64,000 bases of DNA from Anoxypelagibacter sp902613655. Lineage in GTDB: Bacteria; Pseudomonadota; Alphaproteobacteria; Pelagibacterales; Pelagibacteraceae. The DNA is taken from assembly GCA_902613655.1 (NCBI GenBank), contig CACMHR010000002.1, forward strand, positions 1 to 64,000, given 5' to 3'. The notes under the pieces were generated by a model. The model made no database searches. It was given only the letters and a program-made list of their open reading frames with translations, and was not told the origin of the DNA. This document shows positions 1 to 7,789 of the stretch, piece by piece (positions within the stretch are counted from its first letter, which is position 1; every line of letters begins with the position of its first letter). The position numbers and the translations under genes are program-made.

Positions 1-1
1 A

Positions 2-385
2 TTTGGTTATTTAATTTTCTGGACGTTTTTACATGAAACAAACCTTTTTCCTAAAGTTTGGGTTGAACAAAACTTTACAATTGCAATCTACTTATGGGTT
101 TTCTTTTTTATTATTCCATTATTTTTAATAGCTATAAGTACTGATTACATCAAGAGACGTATAATGGACTTTAAGTCTTTAAATCAAAATACTAGATGGC
201 CACTTTATATCTTATTATTTGGGGTTTGGGATCTAATGATTGCATTTGCATATTTGCTTTTTTCTTATTTTGAAATCAGCCATGTAACAATGATCTTGGC
301 AAATGGTCTCTTTATAACTGGTACTTATCTAACCTTTCTTAGCTTCTCGATTGCTAGAAAATTACAAATCTCAAAAAAAACATAA
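2..385 (+). CDS. Membrane protein, 5'-truncated by the window edge
   Basis: The reading frame is open from base 2 through the ATG at 164 to the stop at 383-385, so this is the C-terminal part (at least 127 residues) of a longer protein; the ATG at 164 is most likely internal. The visible part has three to four hydrophobic stretches (near the window edge, just before the ATG at 164, then two after it) separated by short polar loops, and ends in a short basic tail. It is an integral inner-membrane protein. I do not recognise the family. The stop is followed after 3 bases by the SDR gene, which suggests co-transcription with the photorepair genes, but the spacing alone does not prove a shared role. 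Confidence 0.7.
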   Translation, partial: FGYLIFWTFLHETNLFPKVWVEQNFTIAIYLWVFFFIIPLFLIAISTDYIKRRIMDFKSLNQNTRWPLYILLFGVWDLMIAFAYLLFSYFEISHVTMILANGLFITGTYLTFLSFSIARKLQISKKT

Positions 386-388
386 TTT

Positions 389-1105
389 ATGTCAAAAAAA
401 ATTTTAATATTTGGTGCAACTGGATCTGTTGGTAGCTCTTTAACAAAATTATTAAAAGAATCATCTATGGATGCCCATTTAATTGGAAAAAATGAAGATG
501 AAATTTCTAATCTAAAAGATCAAACAGGATTTAGTTACAGTATAGCAGATGTAACTGATCAAAATTTTATAGAGACAATCGACAAAGATTTAGATGGTTT
601 AGAAATTTCAGGAATTGCTTATTGCGTTGGTTCGATTGATTTAAAACCTATAAATTTAGTTTCAAAAAAAGATTATTTAAAAAGCTTCGAGTTAAATCTT
701 TTCCCAATAGTTGAAATTATCAAAAAATTTAAAGATAACTTAAAAAAAAATAAATCTTCAGTGGTTCTTTTTTCAACTGTAGCAGTAAAACAAGGATTTC
801 CTAATCATAGCATAATATCTCCGGTAAAAGCATCTTTAGAAGGTCTTACAGTTTCACTTGCTGCAGAGTTGGCACCTAATGTAAGGGTTAATTGTATTGC
901 TCCAAGTTTAAGTAAATCTAAAATGGCTGGAAAAATTTTAAGCAACCCAAAAATAGCAGAGGGAATAGCAAAACAACATCCTCTAAAAAGAGTTGGTGAA
1001 GGAAACGACTCAGCGGCCTTAGCAAAATTTTTATTATCTGACGAAAGCTCTTGGATTACAGGACAAATTATTGGTGTTGATGGTGGAAGATCTAACGTCG
1101 GATAG
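389..1105 (+). CDS. SDR-family oxidoreductase-like protein lacking catalytic Tyr
   Basis: This 238-residue protein has the classical short-chain dehydrogenase layout. The nucleotide-binding GATGSVG is at residues 9-15, an Asn of the catalytic tetrad lies near 103, Ser129 is in the FSTVA strand and Lys147 is in PVKAS. The C-terminal SSWITGQ..VDGG signature is typical of SDRs. The Tyr expected four residues before Lys147 is replaced by Ile143, so the usual YxxxK proton-relay pair is broken. The fold and NAD(P) binding look intact, but ordinary alcohol/ketone chemistry is doubtful. The gene is followed downstream by two photolyase-type genes and DUF2256; similar SDRs beside photolyases are familiar from other marine bacteria (from memory). 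The ATG start follows the previous stop by 3 bases. Substrate unknown. Confidence 0.85.
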   Translation: MSKKILIFGATGSVGSSLTKLLKESSMDAHLIGKNEDEISNLKDQTGFSYSIADVTDQNFIETIDKDLDGLEISGIAYCVGSIDLKPINLVSKKDYLKSFELNLFPIVEIIKKFKDNLKKNKSSVVLFSTVAVKQGFPNHSIISPVKASLEGLTVSLAAELAPNVRVNCIAPSLSKSKMAGKILSNPKIAEGIAKQHPLKRVGEGNDSAALAKFLLSDESSWITGQIIGVDGGRSNVG

Positions 1106-1114
1106 AATCTTTGT

Positions 1115-1441
1115 TTAGTGTTCGTGTTTTTCAATTCCATGCTTCTCAAGTAAGTCATGCATTCTTTCATGTTCTTTATAAGTTAAGCTATAAAAAACTA
1201 TTGCAGTAACGAAAGATCCAAGAACAACACCTTGTAAGAATCTAAAAATTGTACGTCTATTTCTAGCTTTTGTTTCATCACTCATTTTATTTCCTCTTTT
1301 TTTTGCTTCATAAAATTTGTAAGCAGCATAAGCAATCAATAATATACTTAATATCCATGATATAGGATGATTAACTACTGCTATTAATGATCCACCAAAA
1401 ATGGCTGCAATAAAACCTGATATCCAACAAATTGGGCACAT
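1115..1441 (-). CDS. Small membrane protein with N-terminal CPxC motif
   Basis: The protein has 108 residues and about three membrane segments (roughly residues 5-25, 28-46 and 70-88). It starts with Met-Cys-Pro-Ile-Cys, so a CPxC pair sits at the very N-terminus, and ends in a His/Glu-rich tail (HEHERMH...HGIEKHEH style). The cysteine pair and the histidine tail could bind metal or be redox active, but no family was recognised and no function is claimed. It converges on the SDR gene with a 9-base gap and lies downstream of the histidine phosphatase gene on the same strand. The antisense frame over its 3' end and the SDR gene is a shadow. Confidence 0.65.
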   Translation of the reverse strand: MCPICWISGFIAAIFGGSLIAVVNHPISWILSILLIAYAAYKFYEAKKRGNKMSDETKARNRRTIFRFLQGVVLGSFVTAIVFYSLTYKEHERMHDLLEKHGIEKHEH

Positions 1442-1490
1442 GATAATTATATATCCTAAAAAATTTTAAATTTGAGTGTGACAAACATTC

Positions 1491-2042
1491 TTAATAATCA
1501 GTAATAGTGCCTAGTAAATTTAATTTTGAGTCAGTAATTAATATTTCTCCAGAAGATGAAGATTTATTTATAATTTCCAAAATAGTAACATAGTGTGTAA
1601 CTAAAATTAAATTTTTATCACTTCTCCAAGATTTTAAATATTCTCGCAAATCACTCATTTGAGTATTTTTATTTTTTTGAAACTTGCGTGAAAAAAAGGA
1701 ATTTAAAGCGCTAAAAGTTTTGTAATTTTCAAATGCATATTTTGCTGTATCTTTACATCGACACCACTCACTTGACAAAACTACATCAATAGGAATTTGG
1801 TTCTTTAAAAAAAATAAGCCTAATCTTTCAGACTGTTTAATGCCCTGATTACTTAGATTTCTCTGAGTATTGCAGTCATTTAAATCGAAATTTTCTGGAT
1901 CACCACTTCCAGGTGCTAATGCGTGTCTTATAAAAATAATGTTTCCACCCTCTTTTAAGTTTTTAATAATATTTTTATTTGCATTGACTTCTGAAATACT
2001 AAGAAAAAGTATTGTAAAAATTGATAAAAGCGTTTTGTACAT
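1491..2042 (-). CDS. Exported histidine phosphatase family protein
   Basis: This 183-residue protein belongs to the histidine phosphatase (phosphoglycerate mutase-like) superfamily. Residues 1-21 form a signal peptide. The phospho-acceptor motif is RHA at 39-41 (His40; RHG is commoner), the second arginine box is LSSEWCRC at 89-96, and the second catalytic His is His150 in VTHYVTI. The export signal suggests a periplasmic phosphatase acting on small phosphate esters; the substrate cannot be read from sequence. The gene is divergent from the photolyase-like gene across about 56 bases, which must carry both promoters. Confidence 0.8.
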   Translation of the reverse strand: MYKTLLSIFTILFLSISEVNANKNIIKNLKEGGNIIFIRHALAPGSGDPENFDLNDCNTQRNLSNQGIKQSERLGLFFLKNQIPIDVVLSSEWCRCKDTAKYAFENYKTFSALNSFFSRKFQKNKNTQMSDLREYLKSWRSDKNLILVTHYVTILEIINKSSSSGEILITDSKLNLLGTITDY

Positions 2043-2098
2043 GTGTCTAAATTAATAATATCAAACTACAATATAAAGTATTAAATAAAAAAATAAGT

Positions 2099-3238
2099 AT
2101 GAAATTTGAAACTACCAGACAAGGTGCATTGAGTAAATTAGATCATTTCATAGAAAATGGGATTGCAAACTATAATTTTAAAAGAAATTTTGATTTAGGA
2201 CCCAAAAAAAGAGAAAACGTTTCATGCTTATCTCCTTATATAACCCACAGATTGATAAACGAGTACGAGACAGTAAAAATAGTTTTAAAGAAATATCCTT
2301 ACCAAAAAGTAGAAAAGTATATCCAAGAAGTCTTTTGGCGTGTTTACTGGAAGGGATGGCTCGAATTAAGACCAAAGGTATGGACAGATTTTGTAGAAGA
2401 CTTAAAAATTATAGAAGATGACGAAAAACTTGATCAAGCTAAAAATGGAGAAACAGAAATTGATTGTTTTAATGATTGGGTAAAAGAATTAAAAGAATTT
2501 AATTATCTTCATAATCATACACGAATGTGGTTTGCAAGTATCTGGATTTTCACATTAAAGCTACCTTGGCAAAAAGGTGCAGAGTTTTTTTTAAGACATC
2601 TTTATGATGGTGATGCAGCTTCGAATACTTTGGGTTGGAGGTGGGTTGCTGGAATTCAAACTAAAGGCAAAAATTATGTAGCTCAATCTTGGAATATTGA
2701 AAAATTTACGAATAACAGATATCAAAAAATTAAATTAAATGATAATGCGGTACCATTGATTGACAGTCGTGAATACAAATTGAATCAAATAGATAATGAT
2801 CAAAATAACTTGCCTTCAAAAAATCTGATTTTTTTTGAAAATGATTTAAATCTAGAGAAATTTAATTTAGATAACTATCAAAATATTTATAGTATATTGC
2901 TAGATAACGAATACAGAAAAATAAAACTTGACGGTAAAGTATTAGAATTTAAAAAAAAATTAATTGCAAATACCATCAAGACTTTTTCAAAAAATATTAA
3001 ATTAATATCTAATTCGAGTTATTTTGATTTATTAAATGAAAAAAAAGACTTTGATGTTATCTATCCTTCAATTGGAGAAAATAAATCTTTTTTGAATAAT
3101 TTAATAAAAAAAGCAGATTTAAAAATTAATTTTTTAAAGGACGAAAGGGATATTTTTTGTTGGAAGTTCTCTAATAAAGGCTATTTTAATTTTAAGTCAA
3201 ATATACCAAAAATAATTGCTAGCTTTAAGCTATCCTAA
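2099..3238 (+). CDS. Short photolyase/cryptochrome-like FAD protein, FAD domain first
   Basis: The 379-residue protein begins directly in the helical FAD-binding domain of the photolyase/cryptochrome family: CLSPYITHRLI near 43, EVFWRVYWKGW near 77-87, NHTRMWFAS near 139, and DGDAASNTLGWRWVAG near 170-185 followed by NYVAQSWNIEKFTNNRY. The usual N-terminal alpha/beta antenna domain of some 130-200 residues is absent. Residues about 240-379 instead form an alternating strand/helix tail starting with LIFFENDLNLEKF, which resembles the opening strand of ordinary photolyases, so the protein may be circularly permuted. Role inferred: light-driven DNA repair or blue-light sensing with FAD. Its 3' end overlaps the convergent DUF2256 gene by 14 bases. 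Confidence 0.85.
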   Translation: MKFETTRQGALSKLDHFIENGIANYNFKRNFDLGPKKRENVSCLSPYITHRLINEYETVKIVLKKYPYQKVEKYIQEVFWRVYWKGWLELRPKVWTDFVEDLKIIEDDEKLDQAKNGETEIDCFNDWVKELKEFNYLHNHTRMWFASIWIFTLKLPWQKGAEFFLRHLYDGDAASNTLGWRWVAGIQTKGKNYVAQSWNIEKFTNNRYQKIKLNDNAVPLIDSREYKLNQIDNDQNNLPSKNLIFFENDLNLEKFNLDNYQNIYSILLDNEYRKIKLDGKVLEFKKKLIANTIKTFSKNIKLISNSSYFDLLNEKKDFDVIYPSIGENKSFLNNLIKKADLKINFLKDERDIFCWKFSNKGYFNFKSNIPKIIASFKLS

Positions 3239-3362
3239 ATTTAGAGCATTTTTTTGAACAGTATTTTACGTTTTCCCAATTTAACTTCCATTTCTTTCTC
3301 CATGAAAAAGGTCTTTTACATACTTTGCAGATTTTAGATGGGAGATCTGTTTTTTTTATCAT
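3225..3362 (-). CDS. DUF2256 family zinc-ribbon protein, 45 aa
   Basis: This short gene runs from ATG (3362-3360) to TAA (3227-3225) and encodes 45 residues with CKVC at 12-15 and CSKKC at 35-39, giving four cysteines of a zinc-ribbon type. Between them lies PFSWRKKWKLNWENVKYC, the Trp-rich core I recognise as DUF2256. DUF2256 genes are commonly next to photolyase/cryptochrome genes in proteobacteria and cyanobacteria. The start shares one base with the stop of the upstream photolyase-related gene (TGATG), which implies translational coupling. Its end overlaps the convergent photolyase-like gene by 14 bases. Function unknown; a DNA- or photolyase-associated role is inferred from context only. 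Confidence 0.88.
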   Translation of the reverse strand: MIKKTDLPSKICKVCKRPFSWRKKWKLNWENVKYCSKKCSKFRIA

Positions 3363-4840
3363 CAAATGGTATTTTGTTTTATAAATTTATCTGCTGACTT
3401 AAGTATTATTTTTTTTCTATCTGGTTTCATTTTGTCAAAAATTCTAACCATCATTGAAAGTCTTGGGTTTTTTAAAAAAAATTTCCTATTTTTATTTATA
3501 AAGCTCCAATAAAGCCCGTCCATTACATTGCACCACTCTCCTTTTTTAAAATCCATCATCTTTAAAAAATAACTTGATCCACAAATATAAGGTTTTGTAG
3601 AGAAAATACCTCCATCACTAAATAGTCCCATGCCATAAACATTGGGAGACATAACCCAATCAGAGGAGTCTACAAACATTTCCATAAACCATTTGTAAAC
3701 TTGTTGAGGATGTATCTCACACATATTCATTATATTTGATAGGATCATTAATCTCTCAATATGATGGGTCCAACCATACTTTTGGGCATTTTTAATTGAA
3801 AAGTCCAAAGGCTCAAGACCTGTTGTTCCTTCATACCACGATTTTTTCATCTTTTTTTTGTGATTAAAAAAATTAGATTCTTCAAGCTTATGATCGTAAT
3901 TTTGATAAATACCCCTAATAAATTCTCTCCAGCCGATTATTTGACGAGTAAATCCTTCATAGGAGTTAATTCTAATTTTATTTTCTAATTTTTTTGTTTT
4001 TTCTATAATTTCACTTGGCGTAATTAAACCAATATTTATAAAAGGGCTTATAGCGCTGTGAAATAAAATATTTGAATTATGGCTTACCGCATCTTCATAA
4101 TCTCCAAACAATTCGAACCTATTTATTAAAAAATTATCAAACCATTTATTCACATCTTTCCTAGTTGTGGGAAACCAAAAATCTTTCACATTTCCAGGAT
4201 GATTATTAAATTCTTTTGTAATTATTTTTTTTAGATTAGCAGTGTGTGTGCTATCTACAAATTTAGGTATAGATGGAATTTTAAATCCTTTTGGTAACTT
4301 TTTTCTATTTTCATCATCAAAACTCCATTTCTTACCTTTTGGTTCACCATTTTTATCTATAAGAATCTTTAGTTTTCTTCTTACAATTTTATAGAAATTA
4401 CCCATTAAAGGTTTTTTGGTTCCTAATAAATATTTTTTAAATTCTTGTCTTTTTATAAGAAACATAGGAGTATCAAGAATCTTAAACTTTATTTTATTTT
4501 TTCTTAAAAGAGAAATAATTCTTTTTTCGAAAAATTTATCCTCAATTTCAAAAAAAGAAATCTCTTTAATCTTTTTTTCTTTAATAGTTTTTTCCAGTTT
4601 TTTTTCGTAGGATAATTTAAAATCTTTATTTACATCTTTATATATTAAATTAAAATTTTTTGATTTAAGCTCATCCTTAAATGATCTCATTGAAGATAAA
4701 AATAACAGTATTTTTAGTTTGTGATGTTTTTCAAAGGTGCATAAACCATAATCTTCTGCCATAAAAAAAGTATGGTCTTTGTGATCAGATAGATATTTTG
4801 GATTAAAAAGTTGATTTCCAAGAATTAAAAATAATTTCAT
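3362..4840 (-). CDS. Cryptochrome/photolyase-related protein, PhrB (DPRP) type
   Basis: The 492-residue protein has the N-terminal photolyase-related domain (MKLFLILGNQLF, MAEDYGLC..KHHK, residues 1-130) and a C-terminal FAD/DNA-binding part containing GFTRQIIGWREFIRG (296-310), GWTHHIERLMILSN (356-369), SPNVYGMGLFSDGGIF (398-413) and LYWSFI (443-448). This is the bacterial (6-4) photolyase-type PhrB family, which normally carries a 4Fe-4S cluster on four Cys. Here the candidate cysteines are Cys374, Cys420 and Cys437. The usual C-x-x-C pair and its loop are missing (MMDFKKGEW instead), so the cluster may be absent or altered. Likely function is DNA photorepair with FAD. It is coupled to DUF2256 downstream. 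Confidence 0.88.
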   Translation of the reverse strand: MKLFLILGNQLFNPKYLSDHKDHTFFMAEDYGLCTFEKHHKLKILLFLSSMRSFKDELKSKNFNLIYKDVNKDFKLSYEKKLEKTIKEKKIKEISFFEIEDKFFEKRIISLLRKNKIKFKILDTPMFLIKRQEFKKYLLGTKKPLMGNFYKIVRRKLKILIDKNGEPKGKKWSFDDENRKKLPKGFKIPSIPKFVDSTHTANLKKIITKEFNNHPGNVKDFWFPTTRKDVNKWFDNFLINRFELFGDYEDAVSHNSNILFHSAISPFINIGLITPSEIIEKTKKLENKIRINSYEGFTRQIIGWREFIRGIYQNYDHKLEESNFFNHKKKMKKSWYEGTTGLEPLDFSIKNAQKYGWTHHIERLMILSNIMNMCEIHPQQVYKWFMEMFVDSSDWVMSPNVYGMGLFSDGGIFSTKPYICGSSYFLKMMDFKKGEWCNVMDGLYWSFINKNRKFFLKNPRLSMMVRIFDKMKPDRKKIILKSADKFIKQNTI

Positions 4841-4868
4841 TCAAATAAATTATATAAATTAGTATTTT

Positions 4869-5711
4869 TTAAGAATTGGCTCTTTTGAAGCACTCAATTG
4901 TATTACTCAATAAGCAAGCGATTGTCATTGGTCCTACACCTCCAGGAACGGGTGTTATTGCTTGTGCAACTTTTGAAACTTCCTTAAAATCTACATCACC
5001 CTCCAAACCGTTTTCAGTTTTATTTATTCCGACATCAATGACGATTGCACCTTTTTTTACCCAGTCACCTTTAACCAGTTTTGGTTGTCCAACTGCAGCT
5101 ATAATAATATCCGCTCTTTTGCACTCATTTTTTAAATCTTTTGTTTTAGAGTGTGTAATTGTTACAGTACAATTTTCTTTTAATAAAAGTTGTGCCATTG
5201 GTTTTCCATTTAAATTTGATCTTCCTATAATAACTGCATGTTTGCCTTTTAAATCTTTTTCCACTTTTCGTAAAAGCAAGTAGCAGCCTAAAGGAGTACA
5301 AGGAACTTTGCTTTCATAACCTGAAGATAAATTTCCAACATTTACTGGATGGAAACCATCTACATCCTTATCAGGAAGAATAGCATCGATAATTTTTTTT
5401 TTATTAATGTGCTTTGGTAAAGGTAATTGTACTAAAATACCTGAAATTTTTTTATCCTTATTTAGTTCTGAAATTTTTTCTAAAACAGTTTTTTCATCTA
5501 CACTATCTGGATATTTAATAACTTCTGAATTAATTCCAATATCCTTGGCATATTTCTGTTTATTTTTAACATAAATTTTACTTGCAGGATCTTCTCCGAT
5601 TAAAATAACTGTGAGACCTGGAACGGATCTATAGGTTGATTTGAATTTAGTAATTTTTTTTTTTAATTCTTCTCTTAGTTCTGCGGCTATTTTTTTTCCA
5701 TCAATTATCAT
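4869..5711 (-). CDS. folD: Bifunctional methylenetetrahydrofolate dehydrogenase/cyclohydrolase
   Basis: FolD converts 5,10-methylene-THF to 10-formyl-THF via 5,10-methenyl-THF with NADP+, in the cytosol. The 280-residue length is normal. Visible signatures are the YVKNKQKYAKDIGI segment near residues 47-60 (catalytic Lys), GILVQLPLPKHI near 91-102, DVDGFHPVNVG near 116, GRSNLNGKPMAQLL near 163 (nucleotide-binding loop) and the C-terminal PVPGGVGPMTIACLL. It lies 2 bases upstream-proximal to the yggT gene on the same strand, so yggT-folD probably share a transcript. One-carbon metabolism is central in this type of organism, which uses C1 compounds for energy; that link is general knowledge rather than seen here. 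Confidence 0.96.
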   Translation of the reverse strand: MIIDGKKIAAELREELKKKITKFKSTYRSVPGLTVILIGEDPASKIYVKNKQKYAKDIGINSEVIKYPDSVDEKTVLEKISELNKDKKISGILVQLPLPKHINKKKIIDAILPDKDVDGFHPVNVGNLSSGYESKVPCTPLGCYLLLRKVEKDLKGKHAVIIGRSNLNGKPMAQLLLKENCTVTITHSKTKDLKNECKRADIIIAAVGQPKLVKGDWVKKGAIVIDVGINKTENGLEGDVDFKEVSKVAQAITPVPGGVGPMTIACLLSNTIECFKRANS

Positions 5712-5713
5712 AT

Positions 5714-6004
5714 TTAAAACATAGAAGGTGCTAAAAATTCAAAAACTAAATTTCTTCCAAACATTAAAAGTAAAATTAAAACTACTGGCGAAATATCTAC
5801 ACTTCCAAGATTAGGCAAAAAATTTCTTATGGGTCTTAAAAGAGGATCGGTTAATTTATAGCTAATATCTAACAAAGAATAAACTAAACGATTTGATGTA
5901 TTTAAAACGCTGAATGCAATCAGCCAGCTAAGAATTGCATTTATAATTAAAATCCAAATATAGATACTTACTACGCTATCTAATAAAATTAAAATAGATT
6001 TCAT
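5714..6004 (-). CDS. YggT family membrane protein
   Basis: This is a 96-residue integral membrane protein with hydrophobic segments at about 7-30 and 67-90, joined by the conserved NRLVYSLLDISYKLTDPLLRPIRNFLP stretch, in which DPLLxPIRxxxP is the YggT hallmark. The family is linked to cell division, membrane-protein organisation and osmotic tolerance in other bacteria, without an assigned biochemical activity. The start overlaps the stop of the upstream mechanosensitive channel gene by one base and folD follows 2 bases after its stop, so the three genes look like one operon. Confidence 0.9.
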   Translation of the reverse strand: MKSILILLDSVVSIYIWILIINAILSWLIAFSVLNTSNRLVYSLLDISYKLTDPLLRPIRNFLPNLGSVDISPVVLILLLMFGRNLVFEFLAPSMF

Positions 6005-7095
6005 TATTTTTTCTCCACATAAATAGATTGGCTAGGGAAAGCAAATGAGGCTTTATTTTTTTCAACAATTTCTTTAATAGCAATTGCAAGTCTTTCTTTT
6101 ACTTTGAGCCATTCTGACCATTTATCAGTATTGGTAAAACATCTTACATACATATCAATAGAACTGTCAGAAAATTTATCAATTCTAACTGCATGCATTG
6201 TATTGTCGCTAATTTTATAATCTTTAGATGTTGAAATATATTTATCTATTTCATCTCGAATTTTCTTTAACTGATCAATTGTTGTATCGTACTGTAAAGT
6301 AATTATCCAACTGATCCTCCAATTTGTAGTTTCACTAACATTTATAACTGCATTTTCTGCAAATTGAAAATTTGGGATGACAGCAACTGATTTATCAAAT
6401 TTTCTTACGACTGTTGATCTGAAGCCAATACGTTCAACTATTCCCTCAATTATATCTTCGACTATTATCCAGTCTCCAACTTTAAATCTTTTTTCAACCA
6501 ATACTAAAATACCTGATATTAAATTCTTAAATAAGTCTTGGGCACCTAATGCAACTGCTACACCAAATAAACCTAAACCTGCAATGATTGGACCAATCTT
6601 GATTCCCCAAAGCTCCAAAACTGCAGCTGCACCTAAGATTAAAATTAAAATTTTGAAAGCTTTAATAATCCAATTTAACAAATCTTTCGACAGAAGGTCT
6701 TCTACAGTTTTTATCAAAACAGAAATAGGACCGATTATTTGATGTAGTGACCAAAATATTAATATTGTGATTAATGTTCTATTGGCATTATCTATAAAGT
6801 TTTCAGTACTTGATCCAAAAGATACATAGCTAGTAGATATAAAAAAACCAATTACAATCGGGAAAAATTTTAGTGGTCCTTTTAATGAATCAACCAAAGA
6901 GTTATCGAAACGATTTGAGGTTTTTGAAACATATTTTTCAAGCCTTTTGATAAAAAATTTTGCAAATAAACCTCTCAATAGTAAGAATAAAAGAAATATA
7001 AATAGTGCAATTATAATTTCAGAAATATTAATGCCTGAAATTCCATTTCTCCAAACTTCTAAAAATAAACTTATAAATTGTTCTATTTTATCCAT
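6004..7095 (-). CDS. MscS-family mechanosensitive ion channel
   Basis: The 363-residue inner-membrane protein has N-terminal membrane segments (about 20-42, 75-93, 105-122) and a pore helix region GLGLFGVAVALGAQDLFKNLISGI at about 173-196, the glycine/alanine-patterned TM3 of MscS. This is followed by the beta domain (VEKRFKVGDWI, VERIGFRSTVVRKFDKSVAVIPNFQFAENAV) and the alpha/beta C-terminal domain. It should act as a stretch-activated safety valve releasing solutes on hypo-osmotic shock. It overlaps hemD by 8 bases at its start and yggT by one base at its end, so it sits inside a compact hemC-hemD-mscS-yggT-folD run on the minus strand. Confidence 0.93.
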   Translation of the reverse strand: MDKIEQFISLFLEVWRNGISGINISEIIIALFIFLLFLLLRGLFAKFFIKRLEKYVSKTSNRFDNSLVDSLKGPLKFFPIVIGFFISTSYVSFGSSTENFIDNANRTLITILIFWSLHQIIGPISVLIKTVEDLLSKDLLNWIIKAFKILILILGAAAVLELWGIKIGPIIAGLGLFGVAVALGAQDLFKNLISGILVLVEKRFKVGDWIIVEDIIEGIVERIGFRSTVVRKFDKSVAVIPNFQFAENAVINVSETTNWRISWIITLQYDTTIDQLKKIRDEIDKYISTSKDYKISDNTMHAVRIDKFSDSSIDMYVRCFTNTDKWSEWLKVKERLAIAIKEIVEKNKASFAFPSQSIYVEKK

Positions 7096-7789
7096 GTTTT
7101 ATTTGATCTATTTTGTTTAACTCTTCGCCAGGTGAAAAAACTATTGTTTTCCAGCCTTTTGATTTTAAATAAATTTCAATTTTTTTACTTATACACATAA
7201 CTGTGCATTGTGTCATTAATTCTGCAAGGGAATATTTTTTGACAATTTCATCAAAACTTTCTGCGCTTCTATTTGAGTAAATAAGAGCAATATTAGGAGG
7301 AAATTTTTTAATTATCTCTATACTTTCAATATTTATATCCGTAATTTTAGTTGAGTTATAGTTTACAATTTTATTTATGTTAAAACCGCTTTTTTTAAGC
7401 TCAACATCCAAATCAATAGAAGTTATATCTCCGCATAAATAAGCTAACTTTTTTGCTGAATTTTCAGAACTAATGATTAAATTCTTTAATGCGTTTACTG
7501 TTCCCGAAGCCGCAATAGTATTGTTGTAGCCTTTCAGTCTCAAAGATCTCTCAGTTAGATTTCCCACACAAAAACATTTTATACTTTTATCTTCGTTTTC
7601 TATTTTTAAAAATCTTACTGCATTTGCACTTGTGAAAATTAGTCCATCGTAGTCTTTGGTGTTAATCGGTTTCATATTTGATGACTTGATACTTAAAGTT
7701 GGCATATGAATAATTTTATGTTCTGATGATATAAAATTACTCATTAGATCCTCCACATCTATTAATGGTCTTGTAAAAATTATATTCAT
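7088..7789 (-). CDS. hemD: Uroporphyrinogen-III synthase
   Basis: HemD cyclises hydroxymethylbilane to uroporphyrinogen III with inversion of ring D. The family is weakly conserved. Support here is the 233-residue size, two-domain alpha/beta pattern, the N-terminal TRPLIDVEDL, the YDGLIFTSANAVRFL segment near residues 44-58 (typical of HemD), the ALIYSNRSAESF stretch near 170, and its position directly after hemC with a 4-base ATGA overlap (7786-7789). It also overlaps the following mscS start by 8 bases. HemC product is the HemD substrate, so coupling is functionally sensible. Confidence 0.9.
   Translation of the reverse strand: MNIIFTRPLIDVEDLMSNFISSEHKIIHMPTLSIKSSNMKPINTKDYDGLIFTSANAVRFLKIENEDKSIKCFCVGNLTERSLRLKGYNNTIAASGTVNALKNLIISSENSAKKLAYLCGDITSIDLDVELKKSGFNINKIVNYNSTKITDINIESIEIIKKFPPNIALIYSNRSAESFDEIVKKYSLAELMTQCTVMCISKKIEIYLKSKGWKTIVFSPGEELNKIDQIKHG

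Noticed and set aside
805..1170. Minus-strand frame of about 120 codons over the SDR 3' end
   Set aside because: It is antisense to a well-supported SDR and has no recognisable features; it reflects the base composition of the opposite strand.
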